Assembly: GCA_963703745.1 (NCBI GenBank)
Contig: CAVPFL010000004.1
Location: 930,001-994,000, forward strand
Length of the DNA stretch: 64,000 nucleotides
Origin: AP-15 sp963703745
GTDB taxonomy: Bacteria; Pseudomonadota; Alphaproteobacteria; ATCC43930; CGMCC-115725
Reading direction: 5' to 3'
The notes under the pieces were generated by a model. It was given only the letters and a program-made list of their open reading frames with translations. It did not search any database and had not been told where the DNA came from. Shown here piece after piece: positions 34,742-44,500 of the stretch. Within the stretch, counting starts at the first letter, position 1. Every line of letters starts with the position of its first letter. A program made the translations under genes and the position numbers.

Positions 34742-34804
34742 GAGGCCTCTCCGCCGCTTTCTTGCCGGTGGTAGCCCCTCACCCTCCCACTGACGCGAGC
34801 TCCT

Positions 34805-34868
34805 CCCTCTCTCCGCTTGTGCGGGGCGAGGGGCTTTCCTCTCCCTCTCCCCGCCTGCGGGGAGAGGG
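34805..34868. repeat. two tandem GC-rich palindromes at the 5' end of the AmpG-like gene
   Basis: A perfect 12-bp stem, CCCTCTCCCCGC (34843-34854) and GCGGGGAGAGGG (34857-34868) with a 2-base loop, is preceded by a looser stem (34805-34816 with 34821-34832). The core is the intergenic palindrome seen again at 62281-62304. Read in the transporter's frame it encodes SPSPRLRGEGRGDG. Confidence 0.8.
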
Positions 34869-36189
34869 CCGGGGTGATGGGCTCTCCCGTTACCGACCGG
34901 GCCGGCGGTCGGGATGGTTCGACGCGCTCGCGGTTTATCGCGAACCGCGGCTGATCGCGATCCTGCTGATGGGGTTTTCGAGCGGGCTGCCGCTCGCCTT
35001 GACCTTTAGCACGCTGTCGTTTTGGCTGTCCGAGGTCGGCGTCTCCCGCACCTCGATCGGGCTCTTTGCCCTCGTCGGCATTTCCTACAGCATGAAGTTC
35101 CTGTGGTCGCCGGTCATCGATCGAATGCCAATCCCGCTCCTGACCGCCCGCCTCGGGCGGCGCCGCGGCTGGGCGTTGGCGATCCAGCCGCCGCTGGCGC
35201 TGGCGATCCTGGCTCTCGGTCTGACCGACCCGCGATCAGATCCGGGGACGACGGCACTCGCCGCGGTCATCGTCGCGTTTCTGTCGGCGAGCCAGGACAT
35301 TGTCATCGACGCCTACCGCATCGAGCTGTTGCGGCCGGAAGAGCAGGGTGCGGGAGCCGCCGCCACGCAATGGGGCTACCGCGGCGGCATGCTCGTCGCC
35401 TCGGCCGGAGCGCTCTATGCCGCGAGCTTTGGCGGATGGAGCTTCGCCTATGGATTGATGGCCGCGCTGATGGCGGTCGGGATGGCCACGGTGTGGTTCA
35501 CACCCGAGCCTGGCAGCATCGGCCCGCCCGACCCGCTGCCAGGCGTTTCACCCTTCGCCCGGGTCGCAGCCTGGCTCAAGCGCGCCGTCTTGGCCCCGTT
35601 TGCCGATATCCTCTCGCGGCGCGGGGCACTCGTGATCCTGGGCTTTGTCATCCTTTACAAATTCGGCGACGCGCTTGCCGGGACGATGTCGAACCCGCTC
35701 TATGTCTGGCTCGGCTTCAGCAAGGTCGAGGTTGCCAATATCGGCAAAGTCTACGGCTTCCTTGCCGGGCTCGCCGGGTTGGCCCTGGGGGGCATCGTCG
35801 TTCTGAGGATCGGCGTGTTTCGCGCGCTTTTGGTCTGCGGGGTACTGCAGATGCTGGCGAACCTGATGTATATCCTGCAGGCTTGGGCTGGGCACGACCT
35901 GCTGACCCTGGCGCTGACCATCGGGGTCGAGAATTTGACCGGCGCGATGGGGTCGACAGCGTTCGTCGCCTATCTCTCGGGGCTCTGCAACCTCGACTTC
36001 ACCGCCACACAATACGCTCTCTTGACCTCTCTCGCCGCGATCGGCCGCACGACACTGTCGGCCTCGGGCGGGGCGCTCGCCGATGCGGTCGGCTGGAGCC
36101 CGTTCTTTGTAATCGCCACGGCAGCCTGCCTGCCGGGCCTCGCCCTGCTGGTCTGGGTCATGCGATTGGAAGGTGCACGAGCGCGCTAG
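34819..36189 (+). CDS. AmpG-like major facilitator transporter
   Basis: A 12-helix MFS permease related to AmpG, which imports muropeptides for cell-wall recycling. Family marks are WFDALAVYREPRLIAILLMG, GFSSGLPLALTFSTLSFWL, the SYSMKFLWSPVIDRMP loop, LSASQDIVIDAYRIELL and TATQYALLTSLAAIGR. The start is uncertain: the only in-frame starts before the first helix are GTG 34819 and earlier GTG/TTG codons, all inside a palindromic repeat, so the first 30 residues are repeat-encoded. An ATG inside helix one would destroy the fold. Substrate inferred from family. Confidence 0.8.
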   Translation: MRGEGLSSPSPRLRGEGRGDGLSRYRPGRRSGWFDALAVYREPRLIAILLMGFSSGLPLALTFSTLSFWLSEVGVSRTSIGLFALVGISYSMKFLWSPVIDRMPIPLLTARLGRRRGWALAIQPPLALAILALGLTDPRSDPGTTALAAVIVAFLSASQDIVIDAYRIELLRPEEQGAGAAATQWGYRGGMLVASAGALYAASFGGWSFAYGLMAALMAVGMATVWFTPEPGSIGPPDPLPGVSPFARVAAWLKRAVLAPFADILSRRGALVILGFVILYKFGDALAGTMSNPLYVWLGFSKVEVANIGKVYGFLAGLAGLALGGIVVLRIGVFRALLVCGVLQMLANLMYILQAWAGHDLLTLALTIGVENLTGAMGSTAFVAYLSGLCNLDFTATQYALLTSLAAIGRTTLSASGGALADAVGWSPFFVIATAACLPGLALLVWVMRLEGARAR

Positions 36190-36294
36190 GAGGCGGGCCG
36201 GGGGAACATCACAAAAGCTTCTCCGGATTGTGGCAATTTGGCCATCTGCGGCACCCAGGAGCAGATCCTCGGGCGCCGAAGCGGTCGCGGGGGA

Positions 36295-37609
36295 ATGCAG
36301 ATGAGAATCACAATGATCGCTGGCGGCGTGCCTGAGCTTGCCGCTCGCGACGGCCATGGCCGAGCCGATCGAGTTGCAATGGTGGTATGCGACGACTTCA
36401 GTCAACGCCGACCGCGTCAACAAGATCGCTGCCGACTTCAACGCCTCGCAAGGTAACTACAAGGTCGTCCCGGTGTTCAAGGGCTCCTACGCCGAGACGA
36501 TGAACGCCGGGATCGCCGCCTATTGCGCCGCACCGCGCCGCACATCATCCAGATCTTCGAGGTCGGCACGGCAACGATGATGGCCGCCGAAGGGCGGTGA
36601 AACCGGTCTACCAGGTGATGGCCGAGGCCGGCGAGCCCTTCGATCCAAACGCTTATCTGCCGGCTGTGACGGCCTATTACAGCACCGCAGACGGCAAAAT
36701 GCTGTCATTGCCGTTCAACAGCTCGACGGCAATCACCTACTGGACCATGGACGCCTTCAAGAAAGCGGGGCTCGACCCGGATAAAGCTCCCGCCACCTGG
36801 CCCGACACTCTCGCCGTCGCGCAAAAGCTGCGCGCTGGCGGCATTTCCTGCGGCTTGACCGTAGCATGGCTCAGCTGGACTCAGATCGAGTAGTTCAGCG
36901 CCTGGCACAACATTCCGCTCGCGACCAAAGCGAACGGGCTCGACGGTGCTGACGCCGTGCTCGAATTCAACAACCCGGTCGTTGCGAAGCATATCGGCAA
37001 CCTGGCCGAGGCGCAGAAGGACAAGAGCTTCGACTATGGCGGGCGGACCCGTGAGCCCGAGGGCAAGTTTCTCAATGGCGAATGCGGGATGATTCAGACC
37101 TCGTCGGCCGCCTTTGGGATTTTCAAGGCCGGCGCCAAATTCGACTTCGGCATGGCCGAGCTGCCGTATTACCCAGATGTCGCCGGGGCGCCGCAGAACT
37201 CGATCATCGGCGGCGCCAGCCTATGGGTCATGGGCGGCAAGAAACTCGACGAATACAGGGGTGTCGCCAAGTTCTTCACCTTCTGTCGCAGACCGGTCTG
37301 CAACAGCAATTGCACGAGGTGACCGATTACCTGCCGATCACCAAGGCGGCCTATGCGGCAACCAAAGCGTCCGGGCTCTACGAGAAGAACCCCGGCCGCG
37401 AGATCCCGGTCATCCAGATGACGGCAAAGCCGCCGACCGAGAATTCGCGCGGGCTGCGTCTCGGAAATCTGGTGCAGATCCGCGACATCCTCGCCGAGGA
37501 TCTCGAGGCGGCCTTCGCCGGCAAGCAGGATGCGCAGAGTGCATTGGATGACGCGGTCAAGCGCGGCAACGGCCTGCTGCGGCAATTCGAGCGGAACACG
37601 CAACAATAG
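36295..37609 (+). pseudogene. decayed ugpB-like sn-glycerol-3-phosphate/sugar ABC binding-protein gene
   Basis: Pieces in successive frames add up to a full extracellular solute-binding protein: a signal, then PIELQWWYATTSVNADRV, SYAETMNAGIAA, IIQIFEVGTATMMAA, VKPVYQVMAEAGEPFDP, MLSLPFNSSTAITYW, FSAWHNIPLATKANG and TDYLPITKAAY. The reading frame is broken at about 36335, 36525, 36593 and 37287, and a TAG interrupts at 36891-36893. The pattern matches UgpB. With five lesions it cannot give a working protein. A ugpA fragment follows, so the uptake system is dead here. Confidence 0.88.
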
Positions 37610-37713
37610 CGGCGGGTGCGACGCCCGCTGATGGTCCGGCAAAAAAAATGGCGAGCATATTAGCAACGCAGTGTCCGTCGCTGACCGGAGCCGTGCTGTG
37701 CAAACTGATTGAG

Positions 37714-37746
37714 GGGTGACACTTTGAACCGGCTGGATGGGTGACA
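37714..37746. other. GGGTGACA direct repeats, possible insertion-sequence end remnant
   Basis: GGGTGACA occurs at 37714-37721 and 37739-37746, each followed by a CTTTGA- or TCTTGA-like tail, in the junction between the ugpB and ugpA remains. Spaced terminal repeats of this kind occur at insertion-sequence ends, and the ugpA gene loses its 5' part just here. No transposase is left, so the call is tentative. Confidence 0.25.
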
Positions 37747-37797
37747 TCTTGATCGATTTAGCATCAAGAATGTTGCGGTTGTGGGGCCTGTGGAGTT

Positions 37798-38210
37798 GTG
37801 GGGATCGCGCCAGCGATCGCCGGGGTGCTGTGGCTGTTTCTGTTCAACCCGAGCGTCGGCATCGTCGCCGCGGCATTGCGACGCGCCGGTGTCGACTGGA
37901 ATTGCCTGCTAAACGGCCGCAAGGCATTGGTGCTGGTGATCTTGGCCGCCGACTGGAAACATATCAGCTACAATTTCCTGTTCTTTCTCGCGGGGCTGCA
38001 GGCAATTCCGAAGACATTGGCCGAAGCCGCCGCGATCGACGGCGCCGGCGCCACTCGGCGGTTTTGGAGGATCGTGTTCCCGCTGCTGGCGCCCACCAGC
38101 TTTTTCCTGCTGGTGGTCAACATCGTCTATGCCTTTTTCGACACCTTCCGGATCATCCACAACGTGACCCAGGGGGGCCGGCGAGGGCGACCGAGATCCT
38201 GCAATGGCGA
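37798..38210 (+). pseudogene. ugpA-like ABC permease gene fragment
   Basis: The frame from about 37798 encodes the middle of a sugar-type ABC permease: IAPAIAGVLWLFLFNPSVG, the ADWKHISYNFLFFLAGLQAI helix and the EAA loop EAAAIDGAGATRRFWRIVFP, then FDTFRIIHNVTQGG. The first two helices are missing. Near 38178 a frameshift breaks the match to the TQGGPARATEIL continuation, and the homology ends by about 38210. It follows the ugpB pseudogene, as in an intact ugpBAEC operon. Confidence 0.83.
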
Positions 38211-38322
38211 GAATTTTCCAGCTGATATGCGTCATTTTTGACGAAGCCGCGCGGACGTTACGAATTTATGTTGATCGCAATCTCGCCGAGGGTTTTTGAC
38301 AGGTTGATAATCGAGGGACAAA

Positions 38323-38649
38323 TCAGCCGCCGACGTTGCGAAAATCGTATGGACCGACACCCTGGACCAACAGGAAACGGGTATCGGCCTTGGAACGGTT
38401 GGAAATCAAATGGGCGTTTTTCGGGGCTATGTGATAGGTCTCGCCGACGGCGAGCTCGCGGCGGTCGGCAGGGGCTCGGGTTTCGATCGACAGTGTGCCT
38501 TCGAGCACGAAATACCAATCGGTCACGACGCTGTGAAAGTGCCAGGGGATCTCCTCGCCCGGCGCCAGGGTAAAAACGCGCGCCTGCACGTCGCTGCCGA
38601 TCGCTACCGGCTCGATCGCTTTGACGGTGTACCCTTGGCTTTGCGCCAT
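38323..38649 (-). CDS. cupin-domain protein
   Basis: A 108-residue single cupin. Motif 1 is EEIPWHFHSVVTDWYFVLEG (metal-site His, His and Glu positions largely kept) and motif 2 is GETYHIAPKNAHLISN. Such small cupins may be enzymes, sensors or storage-metal proteins; the substrate is not evident. I chose ATG 38647-38649, which has GAGGG nine bases upstream; ATG 38656-38658 touches that site. It follows the metallopeptidase-like gene by a dozen bases, probably as one transcript. Confidence 0.82.
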   Translation of the reverse strand: MAQSQGYTVKAIEPVAIGSDVQARVFTLAPGEEIPWHFHSVVTDWYFVLEGTLSIETRAPADRRELAVGETYHIAPKNAHLISNRSKADTRFLLVQGVGPYDFRNVGG

Positions 38650-38661
38650 CACTTGCATCCC

Positions 38662-39381
38662 TCAACCATAGGAGAGCAACTGGTTGCGGTGACGCTTGAG
38701 CCACGCTCGCGGCTCCCTAGTGTTCGGGGTCAGGCTCTCCACCAGACGCCAAAAGCACGGTCCATGATTCATCTCGGCGAGATGCGACACCTCGTGCGCG
38801 ACAACATACTCGAGCACCGGCTCGGGGGCGAAAATCAAGCGCCAGCTGAAGGAGAGGTTTCCCTGTCCCGAGCAGCTGCCCCACCGGCTCCTCGTATCGC
38901 GGACACTGACCCGCGCCACTTCGCGCCCGATGCGCGTCGCCAGTCTATGCGCGCGAAGAGAGATCTCGGCCTGCGCCATTGCAACGAGATGATCACGGAC
39001 CCGGCGCGCCAAATGCAGCGGATCGCTGCGCACGCGGATTTCACCGTCGATGATCCTGACGAGCGGCGCCGCGAGGGAGAATTCGCGGCGGATTCGGTGG
39101 GCGACACCGAGCACAGGCAGGATGGCGCCTTCGACAAAAGGCACGGGCTGCGGCAGGGCTTCGAGGCGCGCCTCGATCCATCCGCGCTTCGTCGCGACAA
39201 AGCGCAGCCCCGTTCTCACCGAAACGCCGCGTGGGAGAACCAGTTCGACCCTGCGTTCGGCCGCATCGATCCGCAGCCCGACGCGCCCGGCCCGCGGGCT
39301 GACCCGGATCGCGACCTGAGCGCCGATCTCCGGCTCCCAATGCGAGTTAGTTGCTCCGATCCGCTGCAAGAGCTCGCCCAT
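38662..39381 (-). CDS. YgjP/SprT-like M48-type metallopeptidase domain protein (DUF45)
   Basis: A 239-residue protein of the YgjP-like (DUF45) group. The N-terminal part has beta-rich segments (VAIRVSPRAGRVGLRID); the C-terminal part carries the zinc motif VLEYVVAHEVSHLAEMNH (HExxH with a downstream His) and the preceding RSRWGSCSGQGNLSFSWRL block. Members are putative metal-dependent hydrolases. The start is uncertain: ATG 39379-39381 is used here, but a frame is open to TTG 39477. Confidence 0.82.
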   Translation of the reverse strand: MGELLQRIGATNSHWEPEIGAQVAIRVSPRAGRVGLRIDAAERRVELVLPRGVSVRTGLRFVATKRGWIEARLEALPQPVPFVEGAILPVLGVAHRIRREFSLAAPLVRIIDGEIRVRSDPLHLARRVRDHLVAMAQAEISLRAHRLATRIGREVARVSVRDTRSRWGSCSGQGNLSFSWRLIFAPEPVLEYVVAHEVSHLAEMNHGPCFWRLVESLTPNTREPRAWLKRHRNQLLSYG

Positions 39382-39639
39382 TTCCTCAAGCTGCCGAATG
39401 GTAATCGCGCCGGCATGGAGGACGAAAGCGCTGGCGGAGAATAGTCGCTGGGGTTCGGGTCTTGACGGATCCGGCAAGTTGCGTCTGCTGCCTTAGATCC
39501 CGAATCGGCTTTCGTCGTCATTCGGCCTGACGGAGCAGCCATCATTGGCGCACACAGACCCTACGGCGCTGCTTGGCTCGTCGTGCTTCGGTCCTGCAAC
39601 GGTGCAAGTTGGAGTCGCGGCAGGTTGTCTGCTCCGGGA

Positions 39640-40563
39640 TTATTCGGCGGCGAGAGGTTGCGCCGGCGCCACGACCGTACCGGCGAGCCTCTCACGGTGT
39701 TGGTCGAAGAGTTGCCAGATCCAGTCGATCACCGCCCGAACGCATGCCGCGCGGCGAAGGTCGCGATGCACGATAATCCAATATTCGGCAGCGATCTCCG
39801 GCACCGGCGGGGTCAGCCTTTCGAGCAGCGGGTCGGCATCGCCAATGAAACAGGGAAGCACGCCGCGGCCCGCGCCGGCGCGGATCGCTGCCGATTGCAT
39901 CGGCATGGTCGAGGCACGCAGCGCCACCGCGCCGCCGCTTTCCCGCAACCGCTCCTGCACCCAACGCGCCGTTGGGTAGTGGGCCTGCTCCTCAGTATAG
40001 GTCACCCAGGCCTTGGCCTCTGTTTCATTTCTGCGATAGACAGCGCAGGCGAACACCCCGGCCTTGGTAACGTAGAGGTCGCCGCTTTCCGGCGGATGAT
40101 GGCGCAGCGCGAGATCCGCCTCGCGCCGCGCCAGGTTGGCGGTTTGCTGGGTTTCGACGAGTTCGAGGGTAATCCCTGAGGGCAACCCGGCACTCGATGT
40201 GCCGGCGAGATATCTGGCGAGAAAGCTCGCCGCCCACTCGCCCACCGAAATGCGCACCGTGCCGCAGAGCGCCGGAGAAGCCGCCGCTCTTCGTCGCTCG
40301 AGCGCCAATGCGGCACTCTCGAGTTCCTCCGCTACCGCGATCAGCGCTTCGCCGGCGGCATTGAGGCGCAGCCCCTCGGGAAGGCGATCAAACAAAGTCG
40401 GTCCACCGAAGGTCGCCTCGAAGGATGCCAGGCGACGCCCTACCGTCGGTTGGCTGAGGCCGAGCGCGCGGCCGGCAGCGCGCAGCGACCCGTGGCGGGC
40501 AGCCGCGAGGAATACGCGAACATCGTCCCAATCCATCAGCGGAGAGCTGTTGCCGTCCGTCAT
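39640..40563 (-). CDS. LysR-family transcriptional regulator
   Basis: A 307-residue activator or repressor. The N-terminal winged helix is VRVFLAAARHGSLRAAGRAL plus LSQPTVGRRLASFEATFG; the rest is a LysR substrate-binding domain (TVRISVGEWAASF, then LALRHHPPESGDLY). ATG 40561-40563 chosen. It diverges from the two cupins and the double ABC exporter across a 102-base gap with inverted GTATCG sites, so it probably controls them and itself. Effector unknown. Confidence 0.9.
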   Translation of the reverse strand: MTDGNSSPLMDWDDVRVFLAAARHGSLRAAGRALGLSQPTVGRRLASFEATFGGPTLFDRLPEGLRLNAAGEALIAVAEELESAALALERRRAAASPALCGTVRISVGEWAASFLARYLAGTSSAGLPSGITLELVETQQTANLARREADLALRHHPPESGDLYVTKAGVFACAVYRRNETEAKAWVTYTEEQAHYPTARWVQERLRESGGAVALRASTMPMQSAAIRAGAGRGVLPCFIGDADPLLERLTPPVPEIAAEYWIIVHRDLRRAACVRAVIDWIWQLFDQHRERLAGTVVAPAQPLAAE

Positions 40564-40583
40564 GATACGAGACTGTATCGCTG

Positions 40584-40627
40584 CATACCGATATTGTCGA
40601 TACCTGAAATCAGAATGTATCGGTATG
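40584..40627. promoter_or_regulatory. inverted-repeat operator between the LysR gene and the cupins
   Basis: CATACCGATA (40584-40593) and TATCGGTATG (40618-40627) are perfect 10-bp inverted arms 24 bases apart. Further half sites GTATCG (40575-40580) and CGATAC (40598-40603) lie between and beside them. This cluster in a divergent gap is the usual place for LysR binding. Confidence 0.5.
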
Positions 40628-40665
40628 TTATGTGTCACGCGAGCGGGGCAAACGGAGGTGGAGCG

Positions 40666-41082
40666 GTGATCACAATTCTGGATCTCAAGGCTGAGTTGGC
40701 AAAATTGACGATGCTCCGCGACCGCACGCCGACGACGGCCAGAGCGGAACGGGAAGGCTCTTCATCGCAGCTGGCGCCATATCGCGACGGTGCGATCTTC
40801 GCCAGCAAGTCCGCCGGCGCAGGTGCATGGGAACGCCACCCGGACGGCGACGAACTGGTACAGGTCATCGAGGGCTCTGCGACTTTGGACATCGTGACAG
40901 ATGACAACCCGGTCCAGTCAATTCCGGTACATGCCGGAATGATCGCCATCGTGCCGCGAGGCGCGTGGCATCGCTTCCATTACCCCGACGGAATTACCCT
41001 CCTGACTGTGACGCCTGGAAAAAGCGAATATGTGAGGCTCGACATTGACGACCCGCGGGCGGCGGAACCGCAACGCAATTAG
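40666..41082 (+). CDS. cupin-domain protein, first of a tandem pair
   Basis: A 138-residue cupin beginning MITILDLKAELAKLTMLRDR. Core motifs are GAWERHPDGDELVQVIEG (motif 1, with His and Glu) and GMIAIVPRGAWHRFHYPDGI (motif 2, with His). GTG 40666 has GGAGGTGGAG just upstream; the frame is open to 40450 but runs through the operator. It is a close paralogue of the next gene. Function unknown; binding a small ligand is inferred from the fold. Confidence 0.82.
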   Translation: MITILDLKAELAKLTMLRDRTPTTARAEREGSSSQLAPYRDGAIFASKSAGAGAWERHPDGDELVQVIEGSATLDIVTDDNPVQSIPVHAGMIAIVPRGAWHRFHYPDGITLLTVTPGKSEYVRLDIDDPRAAEPQRN

Positions 41083-41097
41083 GAGGGGAGAACAGCC

Positions 41098-41544
41098 TTG
41101 ATCACGATCCTCGATCTCAAGGGCACGCTCGCAAAGATGCCGATGATGGAAGGGCGCCGCCCGGAATCGACAGAGGCGGAGCGCAAGGCGACCGGCGCTT
41201 TCGTGACATTGGCTCCCTACCGCGACGGCAACATCTACAGCGCCAAGTTTTCCGGCGATGCCGCCTGGGAACGCCACCCGAACGGTGATGAGTTGGTGCA
41301 GATTGTCGATGGCTCCTGCACCGTTCACCTGATGACCGAGAACGGCCTCGAGTCGCACGACGTTAGCGCCGGCACGACCATCGTCGTGCCGCAGAACACC
41401 TGGCACCGCTTTCACGCGCCGATCGGGGTCAGCATCGTCACCGCGACCCCGCGCCCGACCGAGCACCTGACAATCGATGTCGAAGACCCGCGTACGTTGA
41501 GCGACGCCGAACGCGCGTCCAATTCGGAAGAGAAAGTGCGCTGA
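41098..41544 (+). CDS. cupin-domain protein, second of a tandem pair
   Basis: A 148-residue cupin sharing the MITILDLKGTLAKMPMMEGR opening and both motifs (AAWERHPNGDELVQIVDG; TTIVVPQNTWHRFHAP) with the preceding gene. TTG 41098 is preceded by AGGAGGGGAG. The stop overlaps the ABC exporter's ATG by one base (TGATG), so it is translationally coupled to it. The pair looks like a local gene duplication. Confidence 0.84.
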   Translation: MITILDLKGTLAKMPMMEGRRPESTEAERKATGAFVTLAPYRDGNIYSAKFSGDAAWERHPNGDELVQIVDGSCTVHLMTENGLESHDVSAGTTIVVPQNTWHRFHAPIGVSIVTATPRPTEHLTIDVEDPRTLSDAERASNSEEKVR

Positions 41545-44500
41545 TGTATTTCGACCGACGCCTTTGGCAATTGACGCGCGGGCTGCGCGGGTGGATCGCG
41601 CTGGCGGTCCTGCTGGGGCTCGTCGCCTCGGTCGTCGGGATCGCGCGTTTTGCGATCCTCGGAGTGTTGCTGTCGCGCGTATTCAACGGCGCCGGCTTTG
41701 TCGCAATAGCAATCCCGGCACTCGCGGTGGCCGCTGCGGTGGTCCTGCGCGGGATCGTCGATCACCATCGCACGATGATCTCCCACCGCACTGCTACGCG
41801 AGTGCAGGAAGATCTGCGCGGCCGTCTCTACGACAAGATCGCGGCGCTAGGCCCGGCCTGGTTTGCCGGCGAACGCACCGGCGGCGTCATGCTGTCGATC
41901 GTCGACGGCGTCGAGCAGTTGCAGACATTTTTCGGCCAGTACGTGCCGCAAGTCACGATCGCGGCGCTGACACCTGTCGCGATCTTTGTCTTCATCGCCT
42001 TCTGGGATGTGCCAGTGGCGACCGTGATGTTGGTTTTCGCCCTCGTGACGTTAATCGCGCCGACCGTGTTCGTCCACATCGAGCGCCGCTCGAGTCACGG
42101 GCGCCAGCAATCCTTGAAGTCGTTCGGTTCGGAGTTCCTCGACGGCGTTCAAGGCCTGCCGACCCTGAAGGCGTTCGGACAGAGCAGGGCTTATGGTCGG
42201 CGGCTCGCCGACCGGGCGCGAGAGCTGTGCAACCGCTCGCTCAAGGTAATCTCGATCGGGGTGATGACCCGCGGTATCACCGATTGCGGGGTGGCGGTCG
42301 GCGCCGCCGCGGCGCTGTCGCTCGCCGTATGGCGGGTGTCGCATGGGCTGATGAGCATCCAGGCGCTGCTGATCGTGCTGATGGCCGGCACCGAGGTGTT
42401 CCGGCCGTTGCGCGATCTGCGCATGGTGCTGCATCAGGGGATCCTCGGACAATCCGCCGCCGTCGGCATCAATGCGCTCTTCGCCGCCGAACCGTTGATT
42501 CCGGTGCACACCCCCACCCCTCCCTCCCCCGCAAGCGGGGGAGGGTTAGGGAGGGGGCTTCTTCCAACGATCGCGTTTGAGGACGTCTATTTTGCCTATC
42601 CCGGCGGGCGGGGTGCTGCCCATAACGGTCTCTCTTTTACTGTCGCCGCCGGCGAAAAAATCGGCATTGTCGGTCCCAGCGGCTCCGGCAAATCCTCGAC
42701 CGCGCGCCTGCTGTTGCGCCTCTTCGACCCGCAACGCGGGACGGTACGGATCGGCGGCCACGATCTGAAGACGCTCGACCTCGAGGCACTCCGGCGGATG
42801 ATCGCCGTCGTCCACCAGGACACCTATCTGTTCTACGGCACCGTCGAGGATAATCTGCGGCTCGGCAAGCCCGATGCCGAGAGGGAAGAAATCGAGGCGG
42901 CGGCGCGCGATGCCAACGCCCACGAGTTCATCATGGCCTTGCCGCAGGGCTACGCCACGATGATCGGCGAGCGGGGGATCATGCTGTCGGGGGGGCAGCG
43001 CCAGCGCCTGGCGATTGCCCGCGCCTTGCTGCGCAACGCGCCGATCCTGATCCTCGACGAGGCTCTCTCCTCGGTCGATGCTGAAAACGAGGCGGTGATC
43101 CAACAGGCGATTGACCGCCTGTCGGCCGGACGCACGACCTTGATCCTCGCGCATCGGCTGTCGAGCGTGATCACCGCCGACCGCATCCTGGTCCTCGATC
43201 AAGGCCGCATCGTCGAGACGGGCCGGCACGCCGAGCTGATCCGGCGCGACGGTCCCTATCGCAGGCTGATGGGGAGCCAAGCCGAAGAGCGCGGGGACGA
43301 ACTGGCCTTTGCGGCCGATGACCCCGCGGCGCGGGACTACGGAAATCGTGCGGAAATCGAAACGTCCGGAGAGACGGCTACCGAAGCGATGGCGAATGCT
43401 GCGGCCGCGGTTGGCTGGGGGGCGACCCTCGGCACACTCGTGCAGATCATCAAGCCGTGGCGCCGGCGTTTCAGCATCGTTGTGACCTCCGGCATCGCGC
43501 GGGTCGCGGCGTTCATTGGGGTCGGCGTCCTCAGCGCCCTCGCCGTTGCCGCCGTCAAGACCGGATCGCCGTTCGGCTACTTGCTCATTCTGCTCGGGCT
43601 GGCGGCACCGCTCGCCGGGCTGCTGCACTGGCTCGAATCTTGGCTCGCGCACGACATCGCCTATCGATTGTTGGCGGAGCTGCGGATCGGCCTGTTCCGC
43701 AAGCTCGACACCCTGGCGCCGGCATATCTTGTGCGGCGCCGCTCGGGCGACTTGGTGGCGCTCGCCAACCAGGATATCGAGACGATCGAATATTTCTTTG
43801 CCCATACCGTCGCCCCGGCTCTGGTGGCGGTCCTGGTGCCCTCGACGGTACTGGTCGCCCTTGCCGTCGTCGCCTGGCCGATCGCCTTGGCATTGCTGCC
43901 CTTCGTCCTTTTTGCCGGGCTTGCGCCGGTGCTGATGCGGGGACGGATCGACCGCCTTGGCGCCGACGCCCGCGACACTCTCGGGCTCCTCGGCGCCTAT
44001 GTCACCGAGACGATCCAAGGCCTTGCCGATCTCGTCGCGTTTCAAGCGGTGGACGGACGGCGCCGGGGCTTCATGGACCTGGTCCGCGGTTATCAGCGCA
44101 TCCGCCTTGAACTATTGCGCGATCTGTCCTCGCAAACGGCCCAGCTCGAGATCGTGACCGGTCTCGGCGGGCTCGCCGTCGCGGTCGTCGGCGCTCGGCT
44201 CGCCGCCGAGCACCAGCTTGCCGCGACCACCTTGCCATTGTTGATCCTACTGGCGCTGGCCTCGTTTCTGCCGATCTCGGAGATCGCCAATGTCAGCCGG
44301 CAGCTCGCTGATACGATCGCCTCGACGCGCCGCTACTATGCCGTGGAGCGCGAGCAGCCCGCGGTCACCGACGGCCCCCTTCGCCCGCCGGCGCCGGCAG
44401 GCGGCTCGGCGATCCGTTTCGAGGGGGTGAGCATTTCCTATCCCGGCGCCCGGCGGCCGGCGCTGAGCGACATCGAACTCGAGGTTCCGGCGGGAAGCAC

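Noticed and set aside
42546..44045. 499-codon minus-strand frame inside the ABC exporter gene
   Set aside because: Antisense to two canonical ATPase and membrane domains; no motif of its own.
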